The notes under the pieces were generated by a model. That model did not search any database, was not told where the DNA came from, and saw only the letters and a list, made by a program, of their open reading frames with translations. A DNA stretch of 64,000 bases from Paenibacillus sp. KS-LC4 (GTDB taxonomy: Bacteria > Bacillota > Bacilli > Paenibacillales > Paenibacillaceae): contig NZ_CP145905.1 of assembly GCF_036894955.1 (NCBI RefSeq), forward strand, positions 1,185,501-1,249,500. Direction: 5' to 3'. The position numbers and the translations under genes were made by a program. Positions 28,601 through 37,055 of the stretch are shown here, one piece after another. Each line of letters opens with the position of its first letter. Within the stretch, counting starts at the first letter, position 1.

Positions 28601-28661
28601 CGGCGCAACGCGAGCGGAAGCAGCGAAGATGCTTGCTGTGCTGCATCAAACGCTGAATTAA
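25608..28661 (+). CDS. SLH-anchored PAP2-type acid phosphatase with autotransporter-like repeat
   Basis: A 1017-residue exported protein with a signal peptide (about residues 1-30). Residues about 35-310 are a class A acid phosphatase / PAP2 domain whose three motifs are intact: K-x6-RP (KSFYSYMRP, near 199), PSGHT (near 235) and SRIIAGMHSPLD (near 271, SR-x5-H-x3-D). A beta-strand repeat of the autotransporter-associated type (GANTYSGGTQINAGTL) follows near 455. Then come a Ser/Gly/Pro/Thr linker near 605-625, an unassigned domain to about 840, and three SLH domains that bind the wall polymer. The TTG start has GGGAG 9 bases upstream. It likely hydrolyses phosphomonoesters at the cell surface; the substrate is unknown. 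Confidence 0.85.
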   Translation: MKKKSTKKYASVALGLLLLSNSVGLNAATAASNGAGIELPPTPAWGHFVDTYKNNIPVNQSVYGNPVIGVLSGFQELWKPGTSWDNGTKLNSSVLDYNIQYVANIAATRTAEDEELAYYVDRTNQSYGATEGLGALTEVYRAKSGTFTTITSIPSDATTVKYNDGNDSNKAGDSDSELGKMVDLIGALRGNSASGNPAKSFYSYMRPYRWANDITMIVPTLVPARSATPATDGGFPSGHTNASYLASYALAYAVPERFQELLTRASEMGNSRIIAGMHSPLDVIGGRVMATALAAAALSDPDYAALKQEAYNQAHTALLTETGTSEDRFTDYEKNKAQFTERLTYGFDQIASTTEPMSVPKGAEVLLETRQPYLTGEQRRAVLATTGLSSGYPVLDDPEGWGRLNLFAAADGYGAFDGDVTVTMDASKGGFHAADSWRNDIAGAGKLTKEGTGALKLLGANTYSGGTQINAGTLESGSATALGSGDVVNNGGTLTENVAGKMTIDGDFTQAASGTLELNVASASDVLEVKGTVNANGKLQVNFPSSYVPSSGSVTLVSHGANQQSGQFSSVVISGVPSQYNTQIVYQADKILLEITNKSSSGGSSGSGNSSTPTPTPAPVPAPTPANPVDQNAGVTVTAKADANGNAEAVIADAQIKTVVEQAQAKDAGAKIVTLTVGSADNAKAYGITLSKAAVTSLTAGKLDKVVLVTPFGSITIHSTTLNAIEQAAGNSLHVKVTQAAVDTLTPEAQNVVGARPVLDITIESGAASLSTFGGNSIQLDIPYTPAQGEDTSAIVAYYIDNNGKPSLLNHSSYSNGKVTFVTNHLSHYAIGYNKISFSDTNSHWGASFISYLAARDMIEGSGGNQFAPNKNITRAEFAKILAGIANADISGYSTSTFGDVKAGAWYLPYVAWAAEHAIVQGSAGNTFKPNEPISREEMAVMLKRFTDQASFTLPKSVSAVSFADQSSISAWATEAVASLQQAEIIAGKGGNAFDPKGGATRAEAAKMLAVLHQTLN

Positions 28662-28740
28662 CAATCAAATCGGCAAATATTCGAAGATATAAGCTTAACG
28701 TGTGAGATTCAAGGGAACAGAAATGAGAAAACAGAAGAGA

Positions 28741-28880
28741 ACAGAGGACAGAGGACAGAGGACAGAGGACAGAGGACAGAGGACAGAGAACAGAGGACAG
28801 AGGACAGAGGACAGAGGACAGAGAACAGAGAACAGAGGACAGAGAACAGAGAACAGAGGACAGAGAACAGAGAACAGAGG
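28741..28880. repeat. 20-copy heptamer tandem repeat
   Basis: About 20 units of ACAGAGG or ACAGAGA in a row. Since 7 is not a multiple of 3, any reading frame would give a 7-residue repeat, and no credible gene is present. It lies between the acid phosphatase stop and its probable terminator, with a GAACTCA repeat just after it. Confidence 0.95.
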
Positions 28881-28920
28881 ACAGAACTCGGAACTCAGAA
28901 CTCAGAACTCATGGAACAGT

Positions 28921-28951
28921 GAGAACTCGAAATAGGGGTTCTCTTTTTTTT
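28921..28951 (+). terminator. probable terminator after the heptamer repeat
   Basis: GAGAAC at 28921-28926 and GTTCTC at 28938-28943 flank an 11-base loop and run into eight T. The stem is short. Confidence 0.6.
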
Positions 28952-29107
28952 GACACAAGTGATATAGCTTCATAGCTGGGTCTATCGAATATATCCAATA
29001 TAACACTAGTGTTGAATCATGCTTGAGGCTGCTTAGACAAGGAGATTCTAGCCGAGCTCTTAGCTTTATGTGAAAATGGCTGCTGACAGCAGTGTCCTAG
29101 TCCTAGT

Positions 29108-29283
29108 GGACTGCACAGACCTTATTTTTAAAAAATGAGCTCATCTATTCCTATTGGCGGACTGTGAGGCCGCTATCTTCCGATTTTTGCTGTTATTTCA
29201 CGGTTTTTGGAGTCAATAGCGTCTTCTGTGTCCGCGAAGCGGAAAAAAAGGGGAAATGTTCAGCTATAACGCCCGCTCGGTCC
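29108..29283. repeat. 176-bp nested-palindrome element, copy A
   Basis: Outer imperfect arms GGACTGCACAGACCTTAT (29108) and ATAACGCCCGCTCGGTCC (ending 29283) enclose a 79-bp inner palindrome (29157-29235). The inner arms begin GCGGAC and end GTCCGC, with CGCTAT / ATAGCG inside. A second element with the same plan and the same total length is at 52213-52388. The rest of the 28.7-29.7 kb gap holds only simple repeats; no gene is seen. Confidence 0.75.
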
Positions 29284-29325
29284 TCTTCCCCTCCGATTCC
29301 CTTTAGACAAGGCGGACAGCCAATC

Positions 29326-29373
29326 AGTCAGTCAAACAAACAAACAAACAAACAAACAAACAGTCAGTCAGTC
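29326..29373. repeat. tetranucleotide repeats CAAA and GTCA
   Basis: Seven CAAA units at 29333-29360, flanked on both sides by GTCA/CAGT units. Confidence 0.95.
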
Positions 29374-29488
29374 AATTAGTTCATCATCAATCAGTCAGGA
29401 CTACAGTTCGATGGCTAGTCTTTCTTCTATTCTCTAGTTCAACCTATATTCACGAGCTCATTTGAACCTGCGAAAGGAGAGAGGCAAA

Positions 29489-29509
29489 GCAAGGCAAGGC
29501 AAGGCAAGG
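29489..29509. repeat. pentanucleotide repeat GCAAG
   Basis: Four consecutive GCAAG units in a purine-rich tract upstream of the rhamnogalacturonan lyase gene. Confidence 0.85.
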
Positions 29510-29662
29510 GAGCATCCTCTAACGATAGGGAAAGACGGTTATTTAATGGAAAAACTCTGTTTTTTGTCTAGTGGCATAAAATAGGAATCTATATACTAAA
29601 AAGGGATTTACTGCGCTAATCAGGAGCTAGGAAAAGGAGGCAGACGAATTTACCCTGTATTT

Positions 29663-29677
29663 TTGTAAGCGCAACCA
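29663..29677 (+). promoter_or_regulatory. candidate cre site (CcpA)
   Basis: TTGTAAGCGCAACCA matches the Bacillus cre consensus WTGNAARCGNWWWCA with one mismatch and lies 35 bases before the lyase start. This is where a catabolite repressor could block expression. Confidence 0.55.
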
Positions 29678-29711
29678 AATAATCTTCAACTCGAAAGGAT
29701 GCGATTGATTG

Positions 29712-32435
29712 ATGTTCAGCAACCAATCCAACTGGCTCAAAAAGACGGCCGCTACGTTAACGGGGCTTACGCTGCTATGCGGCAGCGCCGCAGGCGCAAC
29801 TGCTGCGGAGGCGACAGCTTCAGGGCAAGCAGCAGCGGCTCTCGGCAAAGTACAGCTGGAATATTTGGATAGAGGGCTCGTAGCTGTCGCTTCTTCGGAA
29901 AGCGTATTTCTTAGCTGGCGGCTGCTAGGCAATGAGGTGAGTGGCTATTCCGATGGTGGGATGACCGGGGCGAATTTTAATGTTTATCGGGATGGCACGC
30001 TTCTTGCAACGGTAAAAGACAGCACGAACTACTCGGACCCGCAGGGCAGCGCCTCATCGCGTTACCAGGTGGCGGCTGTAGTGGATGGGGTGGAACTGGC
30101 GCGAAGCAGCGAGGCTGTGCCATGGGGTAATGGCTACTATGATTTGCCGCTTAATATGCCGGCAGACGGCGTTACCCCAGTAGGCGAGGCATTCACGTAT
30201 TCGGCGGCCGATATGAGCGTTGGCGATGTAGACGGTGACGGGCAATACGAATATATCGTCAAGTGGGACCCGTCGAATTCCAAGGATGTATCGCAGAAGG
30301 GCTACACCGGCGAGGTTATTATTGATGCCTACGAGCTTGATGGTACGCAGCTGTATCGCATTGAGCTAGGACCGAACATTCGCGCGGGCGCGCATTATAC
30401 CGAATTTATGGTGTATGACTTTGACGGTGACGGCAAGGCGGAAATGATGTTCAAAACGGCACCAGGCACCAAAATAATAAAATACGACGGCAGCGGCGGC
30501 ATCGCTTCGCAGAAATATATTACGATGCCGCAAGAGGATATTGCGGCAGGCTACAGCCATGCCGATGATTACCGGGTGAGCAAGCAGGGCTATTATGATC
30601 ATGTCGTGAATATGTTCATGAATTGGGACAAGCATGAGGAGGTCGTAAGCGGCAACTGGCCGGCAACGCTGGAAGAAAGCTTCGGCCTTGCTCCGAAGTA
30701 TGCGTACCCCCTTTCCCTTGAGGATGCGGAGGAACTGACGGATTATTTTATGGACGTGTATGCGCCGGCGCGCAGCGGCAACAATAAGCTGCGTGATTTT
30801 GAAGGCTTTATTTTGAGCGGGCCGGAATATTTGACCGTGTTTGAGGGAGCGACAGGCAAGGAGCTGGAGACGATTGCCTATAAGCCAGGTCGTCATGACG
30901 ATGGCCTCATGTGGGGCGACTATGCGATGAGCCGGATTGAGCCGGGCAACCGGGTAGACCGTTTTCTTGCGGGCGTAGCTTATTTGGACGGCATCAAGCC
31001 TTATGCCGTTTTTGCCCGCGGCTACTATACGCGCTCGACGCTCGTTTCCTACGAGTGGGACGGCAAGCATTTGCGCGAGCATTGGTTTGTCGACAGCGGC
31101 TGGGTGCCGATGACGAATCCTTTCAATGATGGGCCGCACGGCAGACCGGGGCTGAATCCGGCCTTTGCATCGCTGACGACCCAAGGCGCGCATTCGCTGA
31201 GCACGGCGGATGTGGATGGCGATGGCAAGCAGGAAATCATCTATGGCTCCTCGACCATTGACCATGATGGGACACTGCTCTACAGCTCAGGCGATATTTT
31301 GCCGCCGGGCAGTGCCAATCCGGGGGCGTATGCAGGTCTTGGACATGGCGATGCGCTGCATGTAGCAGATATTAATCCAGACCGTCCGGGCTTGGAAATT
31401 TTCATGGTGCATGAAGGTGGCCCCTATGCCCCTTATGGCTACTCGCTGCGTGATGCTGCAACTGGTGAAGTAATTTATGGCGGCTACACCGGCAAGGATA
31501 CGGGCCGAGGCATGGTTGGCGACATTGATCCCGAGCATAGAGGACTGGAGACATGGGCGGTCGGCACATGGACAGCAAGCGGAACGCAGATTAGCACCAC
31601 CTCGCCAGGCACGAACATGAATATTAAATGGGCGGGCAATATGACGACGCAAATCGTGAATGGCTCCCTTGAAAACACGCCGACGATTGATGATTGGAAA
31701 CGGGGCACACTGCTTACGGCAACCGGAACCCGTACCAACAATCATACGAAGGGAACACCTTCGCTTGTAGCGGATATTTTCGGAGATTGGCGTGAGGAAT
31801 TGCTTGTGCGAACTGTGGACAGCTCGGCCATTCGCATCTATACGAGCACGGAGCTGACGGATCGCAAGCTGTATACGCTGATGCATGATGCCCAATACCG
31901 TACAGGTGTAGCTTGGCAAAATACGACGTACAATCAGCCGACGTACACGAGCTTCTATTTTGCATCGGACACGAATTTTGCAGATGTGCCTATTCCGAAT
32001 TTTTGGACGCCGGTCGCTGATAACCGCAGCTCGGCCTCTGCAAAGCTAATTGGACCGAAGGCGATGGCGAAGGGTCAAAGCTTTGATGTCGTTTATGCCC
32101 TGCAAAATGTGCCAAGAGGCATTGCGGAGCAAAGCATTCGAATCGAATACGATCCGAATGTGCTGGAGCTGGTAAAAACGCCGGAATCGCTTGATACAGG
32201 CAGATTTGTTATTGACGAGCATGTGGATGCTGCGGGTGTTATCAGCTTGCAGGGCCGTCATGCCGGCGACGGTCTGAATAATCCGCTGGGCAATTTGTTT
32301 AAGCTGACCTTCCGCATTAAAGCGGATGCGCCAGCTGATGTAACCGCGCTTGCGGTGACCAAGCTAATCGGTACGGATGGAGCAGGCGTGAACACCCAGC
32401 TTGCAGGAGATGTGCTGAATATTAGCGTTCACTAA
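29712..32435 (+). CDS. rhamnogalacturonan endolyase, PL11 family, with cohesin-like C-terminus
   Basis: A 907-residue secreted pectin-degrading enzyme. After a signal peptide (cleavage near residue 32) comes the PL11 domain, similar to B. subtilis YesW: LEYLDRGLVAV, the Fn3-like N-part (GANFNVYRDG), and the eight-bladed propeller with repeated D-x-DGDG calcium loops (GDVDGDGQYEYIVKWDPSNS, YDFDGDGKAEMMFKTA, ADVDGDGKQEI). From about residue 768 a cohesin/DUF-type beta domain follows (FDVVYALQNVPRGIAEQSIRI). It cleaves the rhamnose-galacturonate backbone by beta-elimination. ATG 29712 is used; AAAGGATG lies 12 bases upstream. It stands alone, ending in a terminator. Confidence 0.9.
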   Translation: MFSNQSNWLKKTAATLTGLTLLCGSAAGATAAEATASGQAAAALGKVQLEYLDRGLVAVASSESVFLSWRLLGNEVSGYSDGGMTGANFNVYRDGTLLATVKDSTNYSDPQGSASSRYQVAAVVDGVELARSSEAVPWGNGYYDLPLNMPADGVTPVGEAFTYSAADMSVGDVDGDGQYEYIVKWDPSNSKDVSQKGYTGEVIIDAYELDGTQLYRIELGPNIRAGAHYTEFMVYDFDGDGKAEMMFKTAPGTKIIKYDGSGGIASQKYITMPQEDIAAGYSHADDYRVSKQGYYDHVVNMFMNWDKHEEVVSGNWPATLEESFGLAPKYAYPLSLEDAEELTDYFMDVYAPARSGNNKLRDFEGFILSGPEYLTVFEGATGKELETIAYKPGRHDDGLMWGDYAMSRIEPGNRVDRFLAGVAYLDGIKPYAVFARGYYTRSTLVSYEWDGKHLREHWFVDSGWVPMTNPFNDGPHGRPGLNPAFASLTTQGAHSLSTADVDGDGKQEIIYGSSTIDHDGTLLYSSGDILPPGSANPGAYAGLGHGDALHVADINPDRPGLEIFMVHEGGPYAPYGYSLRDAATGEVIYGGYTGKDTGRGMVGDIDPEHRGLETWAVGTWTASGTQISTTSPGTNMNIKWAGNMTTQIVNGSLENTPTIDDWKRGTLLTATGTRTNNHTKGTPSLVADIFGDWREELLVRTVDSSAIRIYTSTELTDRKLYTLMHDAQYRTGVAWQNTTYNQPTYTSFYFASDTNFADVPIPNFWTPVADNRSSASAKLIGPKAMAKGQSFDVVYALQNVPRGIAEQSIRIEYDPNVLELVKTPESLDTGRFVIDEHVDAAGVISLQGRHAGDGLNNPLGNLFKLTFRIKADAPADVTALAVTKLIGTDGAGVNTQLAGDVLNISVH

Positions 32436-32520
32436 GGGGACAAAGGCTAGAATAGGCCAGTCTATGGCGTGAGGCGGGCTGCGTAAATGCCGTCCATATG
32501 CCTGGCGCTGCACCGTAACG

Positions 32521-32567
32521 AAAAACCTTTAAGGCTGCGTTTTAGCGCGGTCTTGAAGGTTTTTTTG
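32521..32567 (+). terminator. rho-independent terminator after the lyase gene
   Basis: AAAAACCTTtAAG and CTTgAAGGTTTTTTT arms with an inner GCG / CGC pair. Very similar to the terminator at 41254-41298. Confidence 0.88.
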
Positions 32568-32686
32568 CGATGAGTCTGAACAGGTGCTGCTAAATCGTTT
32601 ATAGTAGAGAAGAACTAGTGGGAATAATAGCAAATAAATGCTTGAGGATATTCTCAACCAACGGCTGACGTAAGAGGGGAAGAAAG

Positions 32687-35600
32687 ATGCGAAAAAAAGT
32701 GGCGATTGCCATCATAGTTTTTTGTGGAATATGGATGGCTATTATGGCGCTTCCCTTTGCGGCGTTTGCCAGCGACGCTCCAGAAGCTATCAACGGGGAA
32801 CTGAATTTGACTGAGTGGTCCTTCTCCGAGAAAGGCATCGTTCGGCTCGATGGGGAGTGGGAATTTTACAGAGGTCAGCTGCTGGTCCCAGCTGATTTCG
32901 AGCTGAAGAAGCGGGATGGACAAGCGCCAGAGAGAACGAACTACGTCCATGTGCCAGACAGATGGGAGCAATATGGAGCGGCGGAGGAGGAGTCTTCCCC
33001 CTACGGCTACGGAACCTTCCGTCTCCGTGTTAAGCTTCCAGAAACAGGTGAGCATGTTTTGGGCATCAGGCAGACGAATATTAAAACAGCCCATAAGCTG
33101 TTCGTCAACGGCCGGGAAATTGGCGGCCGCGGCATTCCGGGAAAGAGCAAGGAGGACACGGTTTCCGTGAATGCGCCAAATGTCCGTTTTTTTACGGTGA
33201 AGGGCGGCGAGGCTGATATTGTTTTGCAGGTTGCCAACTATCGCTATTCTCAAGGTGGAATAACCCATTCTATCCTTTTGGGATACCAGGAGGACATCCT
33301 GTCTGTACGGGAGTTTGCGGTGGCGAAGGACTGGTTTGCAGCAACAACCTTTCTATTAATGGGCATTTATTTCATTATATTGTTCCAAATGAGGGGGCAT
33401 GACCGATCATGGCTCTATTTCGGCTTGTGCTGTATCGCGATCTGCTTCTATTTTATGACACATGGCGAAAAAATGCTTCTAATGCCGTTCCCGGAAATTC
33501 CCTACGAGCTGTTTACGAAAATACAGGATCTTTCCGGTGTGTTCGCGGTGCTGTTTTTGCTGCTGTATACGAGATATTCCTTGCCCCTTCTTTTCCACAA
33601 AATCGCGCTGCAATCATCCGGGGCATTAATAGCATTCACCGTACTCCTGACGTTGGCAACTCCAGCCTCCGTCTTTACGCGGTTTTCAATCGTTAATTTT
33701 GCTTTGGCGCTTATTGCCGTTCTCTATGTCATTTACGTCATGCTAGTCGCAGTCGTAAGGAGGATGGAAGGCTCGGTGTATATGTTGATCAGCGTTGTGT
33801 CGCAGCTGGGCATGACGGTCGCTTCCATGCTGGAGTTTTTGGGCGTCCATTCATACGTATCATTTCAAATGGCGGCTTGGCTGTGCTTTTTCATGGCGCA
33901 GGGCTTGCTTTTATCCCGAAGATTTGTCAATGCATTTGACTCGGTTCAGAGGCTGTCACAGCGGCTCGGCTCGATGGATAGGCTGAAGGATGAATTTCTG
34001 GCGAACACCTCCCATGAGATGAGAACACCGCTGCATGGCATTATTAATATTTCCCAATCGCTGCTTGAGGGCGCGGCAGGCCGGATGACACCGCAGCAGG
34101 AGGAAAACCTGGCGATGATTGTAGGCATAGGCAAAAAAATGAGCAATTTGGTCGGTGATCTGCTTGACTTCTCCAAATTGAAAAACGGCGAGCTTGTTTT
34201 GCATCAGCAGGCTGTTGCGCTGCGTCCGCTTGTGCGCATAATATTTGAGATGTTTCACCATTTTGCCGGTGCAAAACCGATACGCTTCATAGATCGTTTA
34301 AGTGATCAGCACTATGTTTATGCCGATGAAGACAGGCTGACGCAAATTATGAACAATCTAATCGGCAATGCGCTTAAGTTTACAGCTTCAGGGGAAATTG
34401 CTGTTGCAGCGCATAAGGATAATGGCTGGCTTGTGGTAACCGTATCGGATACGGGTATTGGCATTCCCAATGATAAGCTGGACGTTATTTTTGAATCATT
34501 CGAGCAGGCTGGAGGGGAGCTTGCGAAGGAACAAGGGGGAACGGGGCTTGGGCTCAGCATCGTCAAGCGGCTTGTAGAGCTGCACGGCGGAAGCATTTGG
34601 GCTGAGTCGGAGCTAGGTAAAGGCTCGGTATTTACCTTTACGATTCCGCTCGCAGATGGCATGGAGGTGCAGCCTGCTGAGGAGGGAATAGACAGAATCC
34701 ACGCAAGGCTTGCGAGTACAGCTCAGCGAAGCTACCCGGCAGATACGATTAAACTGCAAAGCTACGGGGCGGTTACGATTCTCGTTGTGGATGACGATGC
34801 GGCCAATCGGCAGGTGCTGCTCAATCTTTTGTCCGTCGAAAAATATTCGGTTATTGCCGTATCTAGCGGTAAGGAGGCGATGCGACAGCTGGAGCAGGAG
34901 CGCCGAATTGACTTGGCGGTTGTCGATCTGATGATGCCGGAAATGTCAGGATACGAGCTGTGCCAGAGCATTCGCCAAAAATACTCGCTATCCGAGCTCC
35001 CCGTGCTGCTGCTTACGGCAAGAAATCGGCCAGAAGAAATGCTGGCAGCGTTCGATGCGGGAGTAAATGACTTTCTCGGGAAACCGGTCGAGGCTGGCGA
35101 ATTGAAGGCGCGCATCCGAACATTGCTGGATATGAAAAAGTCCGCGAGCGAATCTGCACTTGCCGAGATGGCCTTTCTGCAAGCGCAGATCAAGCCGCAT
35201 TTTCTCTACAATGCGCTTAACACCATCTCGGCGTATTCACTGGATGATCCTCAGGCTGCACGGGATTTGCTGGCTTCGCTCAGCGAGTATTTGCGTGGCA
35301 GCTTCGATTTCAGAAACCTGGAGGAGCTCGTTCCGCTGCACAAGGAGCTAGAGCTGGTAGAGGCCTATTTATTTATTGAAAAAGCCCGTTTTGGGGAGCG
35401 ATTGAAGGTTATCTACGAGATAGACAGCGATGTGGATTGCCTTCTGCCGCCGCTTGTCATTCAGCCCTTGGTGGAAAATGCAGTGCAGCATGGTTTGGCG
35501 AGCCGCAAGCAAGGGGGAAACGTTAAAATTTCCGTGCGCGAGGAGGAGCATGATGTCGTCATTTCGGTAGAGGACGATGGCGTAGGCTTTCAAGATTCAA

Positions 35601-35773
35601 TCTATGCAGCGCGAATCGGGGGGGGCGCAGTGCAAAGCAGCGGCGTGGCTATAAAAAACATCCAGCAGCGTCTATATCGGATATACAGGCGCCGCTTGGA
35701 GATTGTAAGCCCTCACGATGGGGGAACAGCAGTAAAGTTTAGCATTCCGAAGGGAGACCACTTGGATGATTAA
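32687..35773 (+). CDS. hybrid sensor histidine kinase with 7TMR-DISM sensor and two kinase modules
   Basis: A 1028-residue membrane kinase. A signal peptide (about 1-29) precedes a jelly-roll 7TMR-DISM extracellular domain ([15 protein letters not shown]), then seven membrane helices at about 215-410. Next come a HisKA domain with phosphorylatable His near 442 ([12 protein letters not shown]) and its HATPase (about 548-658, [14 protein letters not shown]), then a receiver with Asp near 746 ([11 protein letters not shown]). A complete second, LytS-type kinase core closes the protein: His in [13 protein letters not shown] near 837 and an HATPase ending at 1025. AAGAGGGGAAG precedes the ATG. It overlaps its response regulator by 8 bases. 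Confidence 0.9.
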   Translation: MRKKVAIAIIVFCGIWMAIMALPFAAFASDAPEAINGELNLTEWSFSEKGIVRLDGEWEFYRGQLLVPADFELKKRDGQAPERTNYVHVPDRWEQYGAAEEESSPYGYGTFRLRVKLPETGEHVLGIRQTNIKTAHKLFVNGREIGGRGIPGKSKEDTVSVNAPNVRFFTVKGGEADIVLQVANYRYSQGGITHSILLGYQEDILSVREFAVAKDWFAATTFLLMGIYFIILFQMRGHDRSWLYFGLCCIAICFYFMTHGEKMLLMPFPEIPYELFTKIQDLSGVFAVLFLLLYTRYSLPLLFHKIALQSSGALIAFTVLLTLATPASVFTRFSIVNFALALIAVLYVIYVMLVAVVRRMEGSVYMLISVVSQLGMTVASMLEFLGVHSYVSFQMAAWLCFFMAQGLLLSRRFVNAFDSVQRLSQRLGSMDRLKDEFLANTSHEMRTPLHGIINISQSLLEGAAGRMTPQQEENLAMIVGIGKKMSNLVGDLLDFSKLKNGELVLHQQAVALRPLVRIIFEMFHHFAGAKPIRFIDRLSDQHYVYADEDRLTQIMNNLIGNALKFTASGEIAVAAHKDNGWLVVTVSDTGIGIPNDKLDVIFESFEQAGGELAKEQGGTGLGLSIVKRLVELHGGSIWAESELGKGSVFTFTIPLADGMEVQPAEEGIDRIHARLASTAQRSYPADTIKLQSYGAVTILVVDDDAANRQVLLNLLSVEKYSVIAVSSGKEAMRQLEQERRIDLAVVDLMMPEMSGYELCQSIRQKYSLSELPVLLLTARNRPEEMLAAFDAGVNDFLGKPVEAGELKARIRTLLDMKKSASESALAEMAFLQAQIKPHFLYNALNTISAYSLDDPQAARDLLASLSEYLRGSFDFRNLEELVPLHKELELVEAYLFIEKARFGERLKVIYEIDSDVDCLLPPLVIQPLVENAVQHGLASRKQGGNVKISVREEEHDVVISVEDDGVGFQDSIYAARIGGGAVQSSGVAIKNIQQRLYRIYRRRLEIVSPHDGGTAVKFSIPKGDHLDD

Positions 35774-36884
35774 AGTTATCGTGGTTGATGACGAGCTTCC
35801 GGCTTTGAAGATGGCTGAGAGTGTGCTGAAGACGCTCACCGATGTGAAAATAGAGAGACTTTTTGACGATGCTGAGGAGCTTTTGGCGTGTTTACATCGG
35901 GTAGAGGTGGATCTGATTTTTGTCGATATGAAAATGCCGGGCATGAATGGGCTGGAGCTGGCTGAACAGATTCAGAGGCACAGACCTGATGTAGGGATCG
36001 CTTTCGTGACAGCCTATGATTATTATGCGGTTGATGTTTTTGAGTCGGAAGCCTTTGATTATGTAATGAAGCCGATGACGGCACAGCGCATCAGCAAAAC
36101 GCTGGAACGATTCACGAAGAAGAGAGGGATAGGGAAAAAAGCGGAGCCCGCAGATATCCTTGTCCGCAGCTTTGGGCCATTTTCCTTGGAAACGAGTCAG
36201 GGGAAGGCGCTCAAGCTGCGCAGAACCAAAACGGAGGAGCTGCTTGCCTTCTTTCTCCACCATCGGGATCAGCCTATTGGGATGGAAAGCATTATGGATG
36301 CATTATGGGGAGATCGGAATGTGGAGCGGGCACAGGCGATGCTTTACACGACGGTATACCAGCTCCGCAAAGAGCTGGAAGCGCTTGGTCTATTTGATGT
36401 CATCGAGCAGACTCGTGCCGGAGGGGGACGCTACCGCTTGTTATGGGAGCCGAAAAGCTGGGATTGTGAGGAGTTTGAAAGCAGCTATCGGCGGTTCAAA
36501 AACGGGGGCGGCATAGATGCAGTGCAAAGAGCGCTGGAGCTGTACCGCAACGGTTATTTGACGGACAATGGGTACGAATGGGCGGAGACGAGGCGTTCCG
36601 AGCTTGAGCTTAAATATATCGAGCTGCTGGAATGGGCAGTCGATACGGAAGTGCGGCAGCAGCGCTATGAGTTTGCGTTATTGTATTTGCAAAGATGGGA
36701 AAAACAGCAGCCGTTTGCCGAGCGAATTCACGTTAAAATAATCGCCTTGCACTTGCTGATGAGCAACAAGGAAGCAGCCGCGGCCCAGGAGAGGAGGCTG
36801 AAGGAATTGTTTGCCGGCGAATTAGGCGCTTTGCCGGATATAGATATAAGGGGGCTAGCCCTAAATCCCACGTCTGTATTTTAA
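35766..36884 (+). CDS. response regulator with winged-helix and BTAD output domains
   Basis: A 372-residue regulator. The receiver domain (1-120) has the acidic pocket [10 protein letters not shown], phosphoacceptor Asp in [11 protein letters not shown] (about 55) and a Lys in [10 protein letters not shown]. Residues about 133-230 form an OmpR/SARP-like winged helix ([29 protein letters not shown]), followed by a helical BTAD domain to the end. The start overlaps the kinase stop, so the pair is translationally coupled. Its targets may include the adjacent surface-protein gene, but a terminator separates them and no operator is identified. Confidence 0.9.
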   Translation: MIKVIVVDDELPALKMAESVLKTLTDVKIERLFDDAEELLACLHRVEVDLIFVDMKMPGMNGLELAEQIQRHRPDVGIAFVTAYDYYAVDVFESEAFDYVMKPMTAQRISKTLERFTKKRGIGKKAEPADILVRSFGPFSLETSQGKALKLRRTKTEELLAFFLHHRDQPIGMESIMDALWGDRNVERAQAMLYTTVYQLRKELEALGLFDVIEQTRAGGGRYRLLWEPKSWDCEEFESSYRRFKNGGGIDAVQRALELYRNGYLTDNGYEWAETRRSELELKYIELLEWAVDTEVRQQRYEFALLYLQRWEKQQPFAERIHVKIIALHLLMSNKEAAAAQERRLKELFAGELGALPDIDIRGLALNPTSVF

Positions 36885-36927
36885 AATATAGAAATGTACA
36901 AGCTTCACATACATAATCGGTGATACG

Positions 36928-36970
36928 AACGGCTTCCCCGTCCTACGGATGGTGGAGGCCGTTTTATTTT
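36928..36970 (+). terminator. rho-independent terminator after the two-component pair
   Basis: AACGGCtTCCcC at 36928 pairs with GGAGGCCGTT ending 36963, then TTATTTT. Confidence 0.75.
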
Positions 36971-37055
36971 GTTCAAATTCGGTTCAACAACGATAAAGTA
37001 TAATGTCGAAATAAGGGATAATTTGAAGTTAATATGCGGGAGGATGAGTACACGA

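Noticed and set aside
28702..28935. 77-codon frame rich in TEDRGQR repeats
   Set aside because: It is a translation of the heptamer tandem repeat with no ribosome site and no non-repeat domain.
29164..29379. 71-codon frame across the palindromic element
   Set aside because: It reads through the nested palindrome and the CAAA repeat and ends in repeated NKQT residues.
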